64,000 nucleotides of DNA, taken from NCBI RefSeq assembly GCF_003390925.1, contig NZ_QUBS01000084.1, positions 213,271 through 277,270 on the forward strand, in the 5' to 3' direction. The position numbers and the translations under genes were made by a program. Under the pieces are notes generated by a model that did not search any database, was not told where the DNA came from, and saw nothing but the letters and a program-made list of their open reading frames with translations. How positions within the stretch are numbered: position 1 is the stretch's first letter; every line of letters starts with the position of its first letter. Source of the DNA: Trinickia diaoshuihuensis. GTDB taxonomy: Bacteria > Pseudomonadota > Gammaproteobacteria > Burkholderiales > Burkholderiaceae. Below, in pieces: positions 34,396-43,013 of this stretch.

Positions 34396-36408
34396 ATGGA
34401 CGTCCGGCAGCGCGATCACATCGAAACGGTGGTCCTGACGACCACCGGCCAGCCCCCGGTAACGGCACGGATGCACGACGCCATCATCCAAAGCTCGTGG
34501 CAGCGGTGCGTGCATCAGTACGGTCTCGACCCGACTCGAATGCAAGAGGCTCGCATCGTGCCGGCGCAGCGGTTGCGCGAGCATCAGCAACGGATCGACG
34601 ACTTTGCCCGCATTGCAAGGTACGGCCTGGAAACGCTGTACAGCCAGGTAGCGGGGACCGGCTACGTCGTACTGCTGACCGATGCGGACGGTGTGGCCGT
34701 CGACTACCTCGGCGACGAGGGCGCGGATGCCGGATTGCGCCGCGCTGGCCTGTATCTAGGCGCGGAATGGAGCGAGGACGGGGCGGGCACTTGCGCCGTC
34801 GGCACGGCGCTGGCGACGGGGCACGCCTTGACTGTGCACCGCGACGATCACTTCGATGCGACGCACATCCCTTTGACTTGCACCGCGGCGCCGCTGTTCG
34901 ATTCGCACGGCCGGCTTCATGCGATTTTGGATATATCGGCGCTGAGCTCGCCGCTGGCGAAGGATAGCCAGACGTTCGCGTTGTATCTCGTGCGGACCTA
35001 CGCGAGCCGGATCGAGGATGCATACTTTCTGCGGCGTCACAGGCGCGACTGGATCCTCAAGCTGAGCGCGGCGCCGGAGTTTATCGACGTCAATCCCGAG
35101 TACCTGATCGCACTCGATGCAAGCGGAAGTATCGTCGGACACAATCGCCGCGCTCAGCAAATGTTGACGGCCGAAGCCGGCTTGGATTCGATGGGCGCGC
35201 CGCTGCTCGGCATGCGCTTCGACACGTTGTTCGAATTGCCTTTGGAGCAATTGGGACGCTTCGTATACTCGCGGCCGAGCGAGGAACGCGTCGTCCGCTT
35301 GGCGAGGACCGGCAAGCGCTTGTATCTGAGCGCCCTGCCGCCGATGCTGCCCGTGCCGGCAGGCACGGCGCGTGATGCGCAACCGCCGTTGCCGCCTGAA
35401 CTGGCCGCGCTATGCGGCGGCGACGCGGCCCTGCAGCGGCAGCTTCAACTGGCCGCGAGGCTCGTCGATGCGCCGATCAATCTGCTCATCAACGGCGAAA
35501 CGGGCAGCGGCAAGGAATACTTCGCGCGTGCGTTGCACAGAGCCAGCGCGCGTCGCGACGGCCCGTTCATCGCCGTCAATTGCGCGGCGATTCCCGAAAC
35601 GCTGATCGAGAGCGAACTATTCGGACACTTGCCCAATAGCTTCTCGGGCGCTGGACCGAAAGCCAAGCGCGGGCTGATCCAGGAGGCCGACGGCGGCACG
35701 TTGTTCCTCGACGAGATCGGCGACATGCCGAGGGAATTGCAATCCCGCTTGCTCCGCGTGCTCGCGGAAGGCGAAGTCCTCGCGATCGGCGCTTCACGCC
35801 CCGTCCCGGTGAACGTTCGAGTGATATCGGCCACGCACCAATCGCTCGATGGGTTGATCGGCGACGGACGATTCCGCGAAGATCTCTACTACCGCCTCAA
35901 CGGTGCGCGGCTCGTTCTGCCGCCGCTGCGCGAACGGCGGGATCTCGATTGGCTGATCGACAAGTTGCTCGCCGGACCCGACGGCTCGCGGCGATTCACG
36001 CTCTCGGAATCGGCTCGCTCACAACTGCACCGCCACAACTGGCCCGGCAACTTGCGCGAATTGCGCAACGCGCTCGAATACGCCCGCGCCGTCTGCAATG
36101 ACGGACATATCGAAGCGAGCGACTTGCCGGAAGGTATCGCTGAGCCGCGGGTCCATGCGTTGTCAGATGCCTCCGCGCCCGGGGAGGCCGGACAGAGGCG
36201 GGCCGCCGGCATCGAACCGAACGGGCGCGAATCCGAGTGCGCGCTGCTCACGCGGCACCTGCGTGCCCATGGCTGGAACCTCAGCGCAGTCGCTCGGGAA
36301 CTGGGGATCAGCCGCATGACGCTCTACCGGCGCATGGCGCGTCACGGCATCCAGTCGCCCAATCGCAGCGATGCCGTCTCGGCGCGGCCCGATAACGCAC
36401 GCTCTTAG
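34396..36408 (+). CDS. acoR: Sigma-54-dependent activator of acetoin catabolism
   Basis: The 670-residue AcoR-like activator has an N-terminal GAF-type sensor region (about 75-220), a central AAA+ domain with Walker A GETGSGKE and Walker B GGTLFLDEIGDM, and a Fis-type HTH at the C-terminus (SAVARELGISRMTLYRRMARHG). The sigma-54 contact loop normally reading GAFTGA is NSFSGA here (residues 414-419), a marked variant. It is directly upstream of acoX-A-B-C, whose promoter region contains a -24/-12 sequence and a palindrome suited to this regulator. Acetoin is the presumed effector. Confidence 0.88.
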   Translation: MDVRQRDHIETVVLTTTGQPPVTARMHDAIIQSSWQRCVHQYGLDPTRMQEARIVPAQRLREHQQRIDDFARIARYGLETLYSQVAGTGYVVLLTDADGVAVDYLGDEGADAGLRRAGLYLGAEWSEDGAGTCAVGTALATGHALTVHRDDHFDATHIPLTCTAAPLFDSHGRLHAILDISALSSPLAKDSQTFALYLVRTYASRIEDAYFLRRHRRDWILKLSAAPEFIDVNPEYLIALDASGSIVGHNRRAQQMLTAEAGLDSMGAPLLGMRFDTLFELPLEQLGRFVYSRPSEERVVRLARTGKRLYLSALPPMLPVPAGTARDAQPPLPPELAALCGGDAALQRQLQLAARLVDAPINLLINGETGSGKEYFARALHRASARRDGPFIAVNCAAIPETLIESELFGHLPNSFSGAGPKAKRGLIQEADGGTLFLDEIGDMPRELQSRLLRVLAEGEVLAIGASRPVPVNVRVISATHQSLDGLIGDGRFREDLYYRLNGARLVLPPLRERRDLDWLIDKLLAGPDGSRRFTLSESARSQLHRHNWPGNLRELRNALEYARAVCNDGHIEASDLPEGIAEPRVHALSDASAPGEAGQRRAAGIEPNGRESECALLTRHLRAHGWNLSAVARELGISRMTLYRRMARHGIQSPNRSDAVSARPDNARS

Positions 36409-36465
36409 CGGGCCGTGGCTTGATCCGGCCAACGATACGCGTGTCCACCGCGATACACCTGATGC

Positions 36466-36481
36466 TGTGACACCTGTCACA
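36466..36481. promoter_or_regulatory. Palindrome TGTGACA-CC-TGTCACA, candidate AcoR enhancer site
   Basis: A perfect 7-2-7 inverted repeat lies about 80-90 bases upstream of the sigma-54 promoter at 36556, the usual distance for an enhancer-binding activator. A partial related sequence (GTGTCCACC) precedes it by about 25 bases. Confidence 0.55.
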
Positions 36482-36555
36482 CCCACTGCGGCAAATCGCG
36501 TGTCTCCCCGCTGATTTCCCGAGGGAATCCCGTACGCGTTGCGCCGGGAGGCGCA

Positions 36556-36570
36556 TGGCATACCTATTGC
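36556..36570 (+). promoter_or_regulatory. Sigma-54 (-24/-12) promoter of the aco operon
   Basis: TGGCATACCTATTGC has GG and GC separated by exactly 10 bases, matching the consensus TGGCAC-N5-TTGC at all key positions. It lies 38 bases before the acoX start, behind an acoR gene encoding a sigma-54 activator. Confidence 0.8.
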
Positions 36571-36608
36571 ATTGAGGCCTGTCGATAAAAATACATTAGG
36601 AGACAGGC

Positions 36609-37730
36609 ATGCGCGAACCTTCGCCGGTTCGTCCGCCCGCGGTCGGCATCATTGCGAATCCCGTGTCCGCGCGCGACATTCGCCGCGTCGTGGCCAATGC
36701 GAACAGTCTGCAACTGGCCGACCGCGTCAATATCGTGTTGCGCGCTATGGCGGCGCTCGGCGCATGCGGCGTCACGCGCGTGTTGATGATGCCGGACCGC
36801 GAAGGCTTGATGCCGATGCTCGAGCGGCATCTGAAGCGCGAGCGCGCGGCGTCGAGCGGCAATCAAATTTGGCCGCGACTGGAATGGCTCGCGATGCCGG
36901 CGACCGGCCGCGTCGACGACACCTTTCTTGCCGCGCGCCTCATGCGCGAGGCGGCGGTCTCGGCTATCGTCGTGCTCGGCGGAGACGGTACGCATCGCGC
37001 CGTCGTGCGCGAGTGCGGACGCGTGCCGATCGCCGGTTTGTCGACCGGAACCAACAACGCGTATCCCGAACTACGCGAGGCCACCTTGGCGGGGCTCGCC
37101 GTGGGGCTTTATGCAATCGGCCGCATCGACTCCGATACGGCGCTCGTCCACAACAAGCGGCTCGATGTCACGCTCGTTGCCGGCGGCGGCACCGTTCGCC
37201 GAGACATCGCGCTCGTCGACGTCGCCATCGCGCACGAACACTACATCGGCGCGAAGGCGTTATGGCGGACCGATTCGCTGGCTGCCGTCTATCTGGCCTT
37301 TGCCGATCCCGAGGCGATCGGCTTATCGGCGATCGGCGGCATGTTGGCCCCGGTGGGCAGGCGTGAGCCTGGCGGTTTGCATGTCGAGGTGGCGCCTCCC
37401 ATGTCCGATGCCGCGGGATGCGCGGCAGCCGATCCGCTGTTCCATCTTCACGCGCCGATCGCGCCGGGCCTTTTGCAGCCGGTGCCCGTGTACGGCTGGC
37501 GCCGCCTACTCGACGGCGAACCGGTAGCGGTCAGCCAGCGCTCCGGCGTGGTCGCCTTGGACGGCGAGCGCGAGATCACGTTCGGTCCGAACGATCGATT
37601 GACGATCACGTTGCGCGAGCGCGCCTTCCGTTCCATCGCGGTGGCCGGTTGTCTTCGTTACGCCGCCACGCACGGATTGTTGCGTGCGCAACTTCCAACG
37701 AAGCCCGACGCCGGCGCGGCGGCCCTTTGA
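36609..37730 (+). CDS. acoX: AcoX, ATP-NAD kinase-like protein of the acetoin operon
   Basis: The 373-residue protein contains the NAD-kinase/diacylglycerol-kinase signature VVLGGDGTHRAVVREC, with GLSTGTNNAYPE following, and matches AcoX of acetoin operons in length and position. Its biochemical role in acetoin catabolism is not established; the fold suggests phosphorylation of a nucleotide or cofactor. TAGGAGACAG precedes the ATG. It is the first gene after the sigma-54 promoter and 54 bases before acoA. Confidence 0.88.
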   Translation: MREPSPVRPPAVGIIANPVSARDIRRVVANANSLQLADRVNIVLRAMAALGACGVTRVLMMPDREGLMPMLERHLKRERAASSGNQIWPRLEWLAMPATGRVDDTFLAARLMREAAVSAIVVLGGDGTHRAVVRECGRVPIAGLSTGTNNAYPELREATLAGLAVGLYAIGRIDSDTALVHNKRLDVTLVAGGGTVRRDIALVDVAIAHEHYIGAKALWRTDSLAAVYLAFADPEAIGLSAIGGMLAPVGRREPGGLHVEVAPPMSDAAGCAAADPLFHLHAPIAPGLLQPVPVYGWRRLLDGEPVAVSQRSGVVALDGEREITFGPNDRLTITLRERAFRSIAVAGCLRYAATHGLLRAQLPTKPDAGAAAL

Positions 37731-37784
37731 ATCGTTTCTGAATCTTTTCGCACCCCTGAAACAACACACACCAAGGAGACACGC

Positions 37785-38774
37785 ATGACAGCGAACCCCG
37801 CAGCCCTACCGCTGGGCCGTAAAGAACTGCTCGACTGCTATCGCAGGATGCGCACCATCCGCGAGTTCGAGGAGCGGCTGCACGTCGATTTTTCGCGCGG
37901 CGATATTCCCGGCTTCGTGCATTTGTACGCCGGCGAGGAAGCGGCCGGCGTCGGCATCTTGCACCATCTGCACGACGGCGACCGCATCGCCAGCACGCAC
38001 CGCGGCCACGGCCACTGCATTGCAAAAGGGGTGGACGTGATCGGCATGATGAAGGAGATCTACGGAAAAACGGGCGGCTCGTGCAACGGCAAGGGCGGCT
38101 CCATGCATATCGCCGATCTGTCCAAAGGGATGATGGGCGCGAACGGCATCCTAGGCGCGGGTGCCCCTTTGATCTGCGGTGCCGCGCTGGCCGCGAAATT
38201 CCGCGGCAAAGGCGAAGTCGGCATCACGTTCGCGGGCGACGGCGCCTCCAATCAAGGCACGTTTCTCGAAAGCCTGAACCTCGCGGCGGTTTGGAATCTG
38301 CCCGTCATCTTCGTCATCGAAAACAACGGCTATGCGGAGGCGACGGCGCGCGAGTACGGCACCGCCGTCGATAGCTACGTCGATCGTGCCGCGGGCTTCG
38401 GCATCCCCGGCGTCACGGTCGACGGCACCGACTTTTTTGCTGTGCACGAAGCTGCGGGCGAAGTGATACGCCGTGCGCGCGAGGGCGGCGGTCCATCGTT
38501 GCTCGAATGCAAGATGGTGCGCTTTTACGGCCACTTCGAAGGCGATGCACAGACCTATCGCGCGCCCGGCGAACTCGACGAGATCCGAGCCCATCGCGAC
38601 TGCTTGAAGATTTTCGCGGCGCGCGTCACCGAGGCCGGCGTTCTCACGCAAGGCGAACTCGACGATATCGACGGCGACGTCGCCGCGCTCATCGAGCGCG
38701 CCGTGCAAGAAGCGAAGGCCGCGGAGCATCCGAAGCCGGCCGATCTGCTGACCGACGTCTACGTGAAGTACTGA
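37785..38774 (+). CDS. acoA: Acetoin dehydrogenase E1 alpha subunit (TPP-dependent)
   Basis: The 329-residue E1 alpha subunit has the thiamine diphosphate-binding motif GDGASNQGTFLESLNLA through IENNGY, and the FVHLYAGEEAAGVG and HRGHGHCIAKG segments of the pyruvate/acetoin dehydrogenase family. With AcoB it forms the E1 component that cleaves acetoin oxidatively, passing the acetyl group to the lipoyl domain of AcoC and releasing acetaldehyde. A strong AAGGAGACAC precedes ATG 37785. Confidence 0.93.
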   Translation: MTANPAALPLGRKELLDCYRRMRTIREFEERLHVDFSRGDIPGFVHLYAGEEAAGVGILHHLHDGDRIASTHRGHGHCIAKGVDVIGMMKEIYGKTGGSCNGKGGSMHIADLSKGMMGANGILGAGAPLICGAALAAKFRGKGEVGITFAGDGASNQGTFLESLNLAAVWNLPVIFVIENNGYAEATAREYGTAVDSYVDRAAGFGIPGVTVDGTDFFAVHEAAGEVIRRAREGGGPSLLECKMVRFYGHFEGDAQTYRAPGELDEIRAHRDCLKIFAARVTEAGVLTQGELDDIDGDVAALIERAVQEAKAAEHPKPADLLTDVYVKY

Positions 38775-38809
38775 ACCGCGAACCCGACGAATTCAAGGAA
38801 ATACGCATC

Positions 38810-39829
38810 ATGGCCCGCAAACTCAGCATGAAGCTGGCGATCAACGAAGCGATCGACCAGGAAATGACGCGCGACCCGAGTGTGATCATGCTCGGCGAAG
38901 ACATTGTCGGCGGTGCCGGCGCCGAGGGCGAGAAAGACGCCTGGGGCGGCGTGCTCGGCGTGACCAAAGGCCTCTACGCAAAGCACGGCGACCGCTTGCT
39001 CGATACGCCGCTCAGCGAGAGCGCATACGTAGGCGCGGCGATCGGGGCCGCGGCGTGCGGCATGCGTCCCATTGCCGAACTTATGTTCATCGATTTCATG
39101 GGCGTGTGCTTCGACCAGATCTTCAATCAAGCGGCCAAGTTCCGCTATATGTTCGGCGGCAAAGCCGAGACGCCCGTGGTAATCCGTTGCATGGTCGGCG
39201 CGGGCTTTCGCGCGGCCGCGCAGCACTCGCAAATGCTGACGCCGTTGTTCACGCATATTCCCGGGTTGAAGGTGGTCTGCCCGAGCACGCCGTACGACAC
39301 GAAGGGGCTCTTGATCCAATCGATCCGCGACAACGACCCCGTGATTTTCTGCGAGCACAAGAACCTCTATGGGTTCGAAGGGGACGTGCCGGAGACCTCG
39401 TATGCGATCCCGTTCGGCGAGGCGAATATCGTGCGCGACGGCAAACACGTATCGATCGTCACGTACGGGCTGATGGTGCATCGCGCGCTCGAGGCCGCCA
39501 CGCAGTTGGCCAAGGAAGGGATCGAAGCCGAAGTGATCGATCTGCGTACGCTCTCGCCGCTCGACATCGACACGGTGCTCGAATCGGTGGAGAACACCGG
39601 GCATCTCGTGGTCGTCGATGAAGCCAGCCCGCGCTGCAACATTGCGACCGATATCTCGGCGCAGGTCGCGCAACGCATCTTCGGCACGCTCAAGGGGCCC
39701 ATCGAGATGGTCGCGCCGCCCCATGTGCCGGTACCGTTCTCACCGACGCTCGAGGATCTCTATATCCCGAGCGGCGCGCAGATCGCCGAGGCCGCGCGCC
39801 GTACGCTGGGCAAGGGAGGGAAGCACTGA
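38810..39829 (+). CDS. acoB: Acetoin dehydrogenase E1 beta subunit
   Basis: A 339-residue transketolase-like E1 beta subunit starting at ATG 38810 (MARKLSMKLAINEAI), with the conserved VIMLGEDIVGGAG, DTPLSESAYVGAAIGAA, ELMFIDFMGVCFDQIFNQAAK and EVIDLRTLSPLD segments. It pairs with AcoA to make the alpha2beta2 E1. A longer upstream frame is rejected because it overlaps acoA. The stop overlaps the acoC start as TGATG, giving translational coupling. Confidence 0.94.
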   Translation: MARKLSMKLAINEAIDQEMTRDPSVIMLGEDIVGGAGAEGEKDAWGGVLGVTKGLYAKHGDRLLDTPLSESAYVGAAIGAAACGMRPIAELMFIDFMGVCFDQIFNQAAKFRYMFGGKAETPVVIRCMVGAGFRAAAQHSQMLTPLFTHIPGLKVVCPSTPYDTKGLLIQSIRDNDPVIFCEHKNLYGFEGDVPETSYAIPFGEANIVRDGKHVSIVTYGLMVHRALEAATQLAKEGIEAEVIDLRTLSPLDIDTVLESVENTGHLVVVDEASPRCNIATDISAQVAQRIFGTLKGPIEMVAPPHVPVPFSPTLEDLYIPSGAQIAEAARRTLGKGGKH

Positions 39830-40950
39830 TGGGCGCACAGATCATCCCTATCGTCATGCCCAAGTGGGGCTTGGAGATGCGCGAAGGCACCGTGCAGGAT
39901 TGGCTCGTCAAGGAAGGCCAGCGCATCGAGGTGGGCGAGGCGCTGGTGGACGTGGAGACCGACAAGATCTCCAATGCCGTCGAAGCCACGGATGCCGGGT
40001 TGCTGCGCCGGATCGTCGCGCAAAGCGGCGAGACACTGCCGGTCAAGGCGCTGCTCGGCGTGTTGGCCGACAGCGAGGTCAGCGACGCGCAGATCGAGGC
40101 TTATGTCGCTGCGTACGAGGTGCCGGCCGCCGGCGGCGAGGAGGACGACACGGGGCCCTCGTTCGAGTATGCGGACGTGGACGGCATCCGCATTCGCTAT
40201 GCGAGGCGCGGACCAGCGCAGGGCGGGCCGGTAGTCTTCATTCACGGCTTCGGCGGCGATTTGAACAACTGGCTTTTCAACCTCGATGCGGTAGCCGAGA
40301 AACATCCCGTCATCGCGCTCGATCTCCCCGGTCATGGACAGAGCCAAGCGAAGTTGCCCGGCGCGTCCATCGCCGCATTGGCCGAGTTCGTTCTGAAATT
40401 CCTGCGCGCGGCCGAGGTGACGGAGGCTGCGCATCTGGTCGGGCATTCGATGGGCGGGGCCATTGCGATCCAGATGGCGGCCAGCGCACCCGAGCGCGTC
40501 GCCAGCTTGGCGCTGATCAGCCCGGCCGGTCTCGATACGGCGATCAACGGCGGCTATACCGACGGCTTCGTGCAGGCGCAATCGCGGCGCGAATTGAAAC
40601 CCGTATTGGAGCAGCTATTCGCAGATCCGGAGTTGGTGAGCCGTCAAATGATCGACGACATGCTCAAGTTCAAGCGCATGGACGGCGTCGAACCATTGCT
40701 CGCGGAACTCGGAGCGGCGCTGTTCGGCGGGGGTAGGCAATCGGCCGTGCTGACCGATGAACTGTCGGCGCTGGACAAGCCCGTGCTCGTGTTCTGGGGT
40801 AACGAGGACCGAGTGATTCCCGCGCAGCAGGCCGCCAATGCGCCGTCGCATGCGAAGGTGATTCGGTTCGAGGCGACCGGTCATATGGCGATGCTCGAGA
40901 AAGCCAGCGAAGTGAACGCCGCGTTGCAACGCCATCTGTCCGGCGGTTGA
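39829..40950 (+). CDS. acoC: Acetoin dehydrogenase E2 (lipoyl domain fused to alpha/beta hydrolase)
   Basis: The 373-residue protein has an N-terminal lipoyl domain (lipoyl-Lys in DVETDKISNAVEA) and a C-terminal alpha/beta-hydrolase domain (nucleophile elbow VGHSMGGAIAIQ, HGFGGD oxyanion region, late His in ATGHMAML). This is the AcoC type, unlike the CAT-fold E2 of pyruvate dehydrogenase. It takes the acetyl group from E1 and yields acetyl-CoA. The E3 subunit is not in the cluster, so a housekeeping Lpd is presumably used. Confidence 0.92.
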   Translation: MGAQIIPIVMPKWGLEMREGTVQDWLVKEGQRIEVGEALVDVETDKISNAVEATDAGLLRRIVAQSGETLPVKALLGVLADSEVSDAQIEAYVAAYEVPAAGGEEDDTGPSFEYADVDGIRIRYARRGPAQGGPVVFIHGFGGDLNNWLFNLDAVAEKHPVIALDLPGHGQSQAKLPGASIAALAEFVLKFLRAAEVTEAAHLVGHSMGGAIAIQMAASAPERVASLALISPAGLDTAINGGYTDGFVQAQSRRELKPVLEQLFADPELVSRQMIDDMLKFKRMDGVEPLLAELGAALFGGGRQSAVLTDELSALDKPVLVFWGNEDRVIPAQQAANAPSHAKVIRFEATGHMAMLEKASEVNAALQRHLSGG

Positions 40951-41004
40951 TGCCGCACCGGTCCGGCCGATGCCATGCGGCGGCCGGACCGCATTTCCTT
41001 TTGG

Positions 41005-41060
41005 CGATTCGAATCGGCTTGGCGGGATGCCGCCATGCCTTCGAACTTCGAATTTCGAAT
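41005..41060. repeat. TTCGAA repeat cluster upstream of butanediol dehydrogenase
   Basis: A 12-bp palindrome CGATTCGAATCG (41005-41016) is followed by three TTCGAA copies at 41040, 41047 and 41054, spaced exactly seven bases (TTCGAAC, TTCGAAT, TTCGAAT). They lie in the 136-base gap between acoC and the butanediol dehydrogenase gene. Either an operator array or a small slippage repeat. Confidence 0.55.
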
Positions 41061-41086
41061 AGCAACGACACTTACGGAGACACCCT

Positions 41087-42192
41087 ATGACTTCCTCGAC
41101 CGTCGCTCACGGCGACACCATGCGCGCGGCTGTCTGGCACGGCCGGCACGATATCCGCGTCGAAACGGTTCCGCTGCCCGAGGCGCCGCCCGAGGGCTGG
41201 GTGCAAATCCGCGTGCATTGGTGCGGCATTTGCGGCTCGGATTTGCATGAGTATCTGGCGGGGCCGGTGTTTATTCCGGTCGACAAGCCGCATCCGCTGA
41301 CAGGCATCCAAGGCCAGTGCATCTTGGGTCACGAGTTTTGCGGAGAGATCGCGGCCTTGGGCGCCGGCGTGCAAGGCTTCGCCGTGGGAGAACGCGTGGC
41401 CGCGGACGCGTGTCAGCACTGCGGCCACTGCTATTACTGCACGCACGGGATGTACAACATCTGCGAGAACTTGGCGTTCACCGGTCTCATGAACAACGGT
41501 GCATTCGCCGAACTCGTCAACGTGCCGGCCAATCTGCTGTATAAGCTGCCGGATAATTTTCGGACCGAGGCGGGGGCGCTCATCGAGCCGTTGGCGGTCG
41601 GCATGCACGCGGTGAAGAAGGCGGGTAATCTGCTGGGGCAGCAGGTGGTCGTGGTGGGCGCGGGTACGATCGGCCTATGCACGATCGCGTGCGCGCGGGC
41701 GGCGGGAGCCGCGCAAGTGATCGCGCTTGAGATGTCGGCCGCGCGCAAGGCGCGTGCGAAGGCCGTGGGTGCGAGCCATGTCGTCGACCCGTCCGCCTGC
41801 GATGCGTTGGCGGAGATTCGTCGCTTGACCGCGGGCCTGGGGCGGACGTGAGCTTCGAATGCATCGGTCACAAGGACACGGCCAAGCTGGCGATCGATGC
41901 GATCCGCAAGGCCGGGACGTGCGTGATGGTCGGTATCTTCGAGGAGCCGAGCAGCTTCAACTTTTTCGATTTGGTCTCGACTGAGAAGCATGTGATCGGA
42001 TCGCTCGCCTATAACGGAGAGTTCGCCGATGTGATCGCCTTCATCGCCGATGGCCGCATCGATGTGACGCCGTTCATCACGGGCAAGATCCAGTTGGAGG
42101 ACATCGTGGATAAAGGCTTCGAACAGTTGGTCCACCATAAGGAGAACAACGTGAAGATCATCGTTTCGCCGGGAGAAATGGCGGCCGTTTGA
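41087..42192 (+). pseudogene. 2,3-butanediol dehydrogenase interrupted by a single-base frameshift
   Basis: Two adjacent frames (41087-41851 and 41848-42192) together encode one zinc-dependent medium-chain alcohol dehydrogenase of about 368 residues. The first carries the catalytic zinc ligands (CGICGSDLHEY, LGHEF) and structural zinc cysteines (CQHCGHCYYCTHGMYNIC) plus GAGTIGL for NAD; the second carries the C-terminal third (SFECIGHKDTAKLAIDAI). The switch is at the G run 41839-41842: adding one G restores AGLGADVSFECIG. It converts butanediol to acetoin and thus feeds the aco enzymes. Genuine mutation or sequencing error in a homopolymer; both are possible. Confidence 0.85.
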
Positions 42193-42219
42193 ACGTTGCT
42201 CGGGATCCTATCGATTGAG

Positions 42220-42984
42220 ATGCCCATGTCATTCGAAATCGTCGATTTCCCAATCGGATCGGACGACCCGCTCGCCGCCGAGCAGGCGTTGCTGTCGCTG
42301 GCGGCGGGAGGGCGGTGCGTGGCGCATCTATGGGAGGCGCCCGTCTCGCTCGTGGTGCCGCGCAGCTATCGGCGTTACGCGGCGCTCGAGCAGGCGCGAG
42401 CCGAGTTCGCGCGGCGCGGCTGTCCGGTTTTTCTGCGCATGTCCGGTGGCGGGCTCGTTCCACAGGGGCCGGGGATTGTGAATCTGAGCTTGGCGTATCA
42501 AATACGGGGGACGGTGGGCGAGCTTTCCGAGGCCGTGTATCGGCACGTGTGCGATATCTTGCGAAGGGCACTGGCGACGCTCGGATTGGAGACGCATTGG
42601 CAGAGCGTGGAAGGCTCGTTTTGCGACGGCCGTTTCAACTTGGCTTGGGGGCCACCGGACGACGTGCGCAAGATCGCGGGTACCGCGCAATATTGGCGCC
42701 GTCTGGAGGGGGCATCGGAAGGTGCTTCGTCGCCGCTGCATGTGGTGCTGGCGCATGCGGTGTTGCTGGTGAGCGCCGATCCGGAGGAAATCAATGAACG
42801 CGCGAATGCATTCGAAGCGGCTATCGGTAGCGGGAAGCACTACCTCGCGGGCCGTGTGATCAGCGTGCAGCAAGCGCTTTGCGCGGCCGGGTTGGGGCTC
42901 GCGCCGGCCGATCGGCTCGACCGGGACGTCATGGCGGCACTGCGCGCGTGCGTGGCTGCGACGGAGTCGGGGAGGGGCCGGTAG
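42220..42984 (+). CDS. Lipoate-protein ligase-like (LplA/LipB fold) protein
   Basis: A protein of about 254 residues with the biotin/lipoyl-ligase core RRGCPVFLRMSGGGLVPQGPGIVNLSL, close to the lipoate ligase signature RRxSGGGxVxHxxG-NxS, although the His is replaced by Gln (VPQGPG). It lies 27 bases after the dehydrogenase gene on the same strand, consistent with lipoylation of AcoC. The start is uncertain: ATG 42220 and ATG 42226 are both in frame. The lysine that normally binds lipoyl-AMP may be in VRKIAGTAQ, a good match to the ligase KI(A/S)G-Q motif. Confidence 0.75.
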   Translation: MPMSFEIVDFPIGSDDPLAAEQALLSLAAGGRCVAHLWEAPVSLVVPRSYRRYAALEQARAEFARRGCPVFLRMSGGGLVPQGPGIVNLSLAYQIRGTVGELSEAVYRHVCDILRRALATLGLETHWQSVEGSFCDGRFNLAWGPPDDVRKIAGTAQYWRRLEGASEGASSPLHVVLAHAVLLVSADPEEINERANAFEAAIGSGKHYLAGRVISVQQALCAAGLGLAPADRLDRDVMAALRACVAATESGRGR

Positions 42985-43013
42985 GGGGATGGGTGTTCGA
43001 GGGCAAGCCGATG

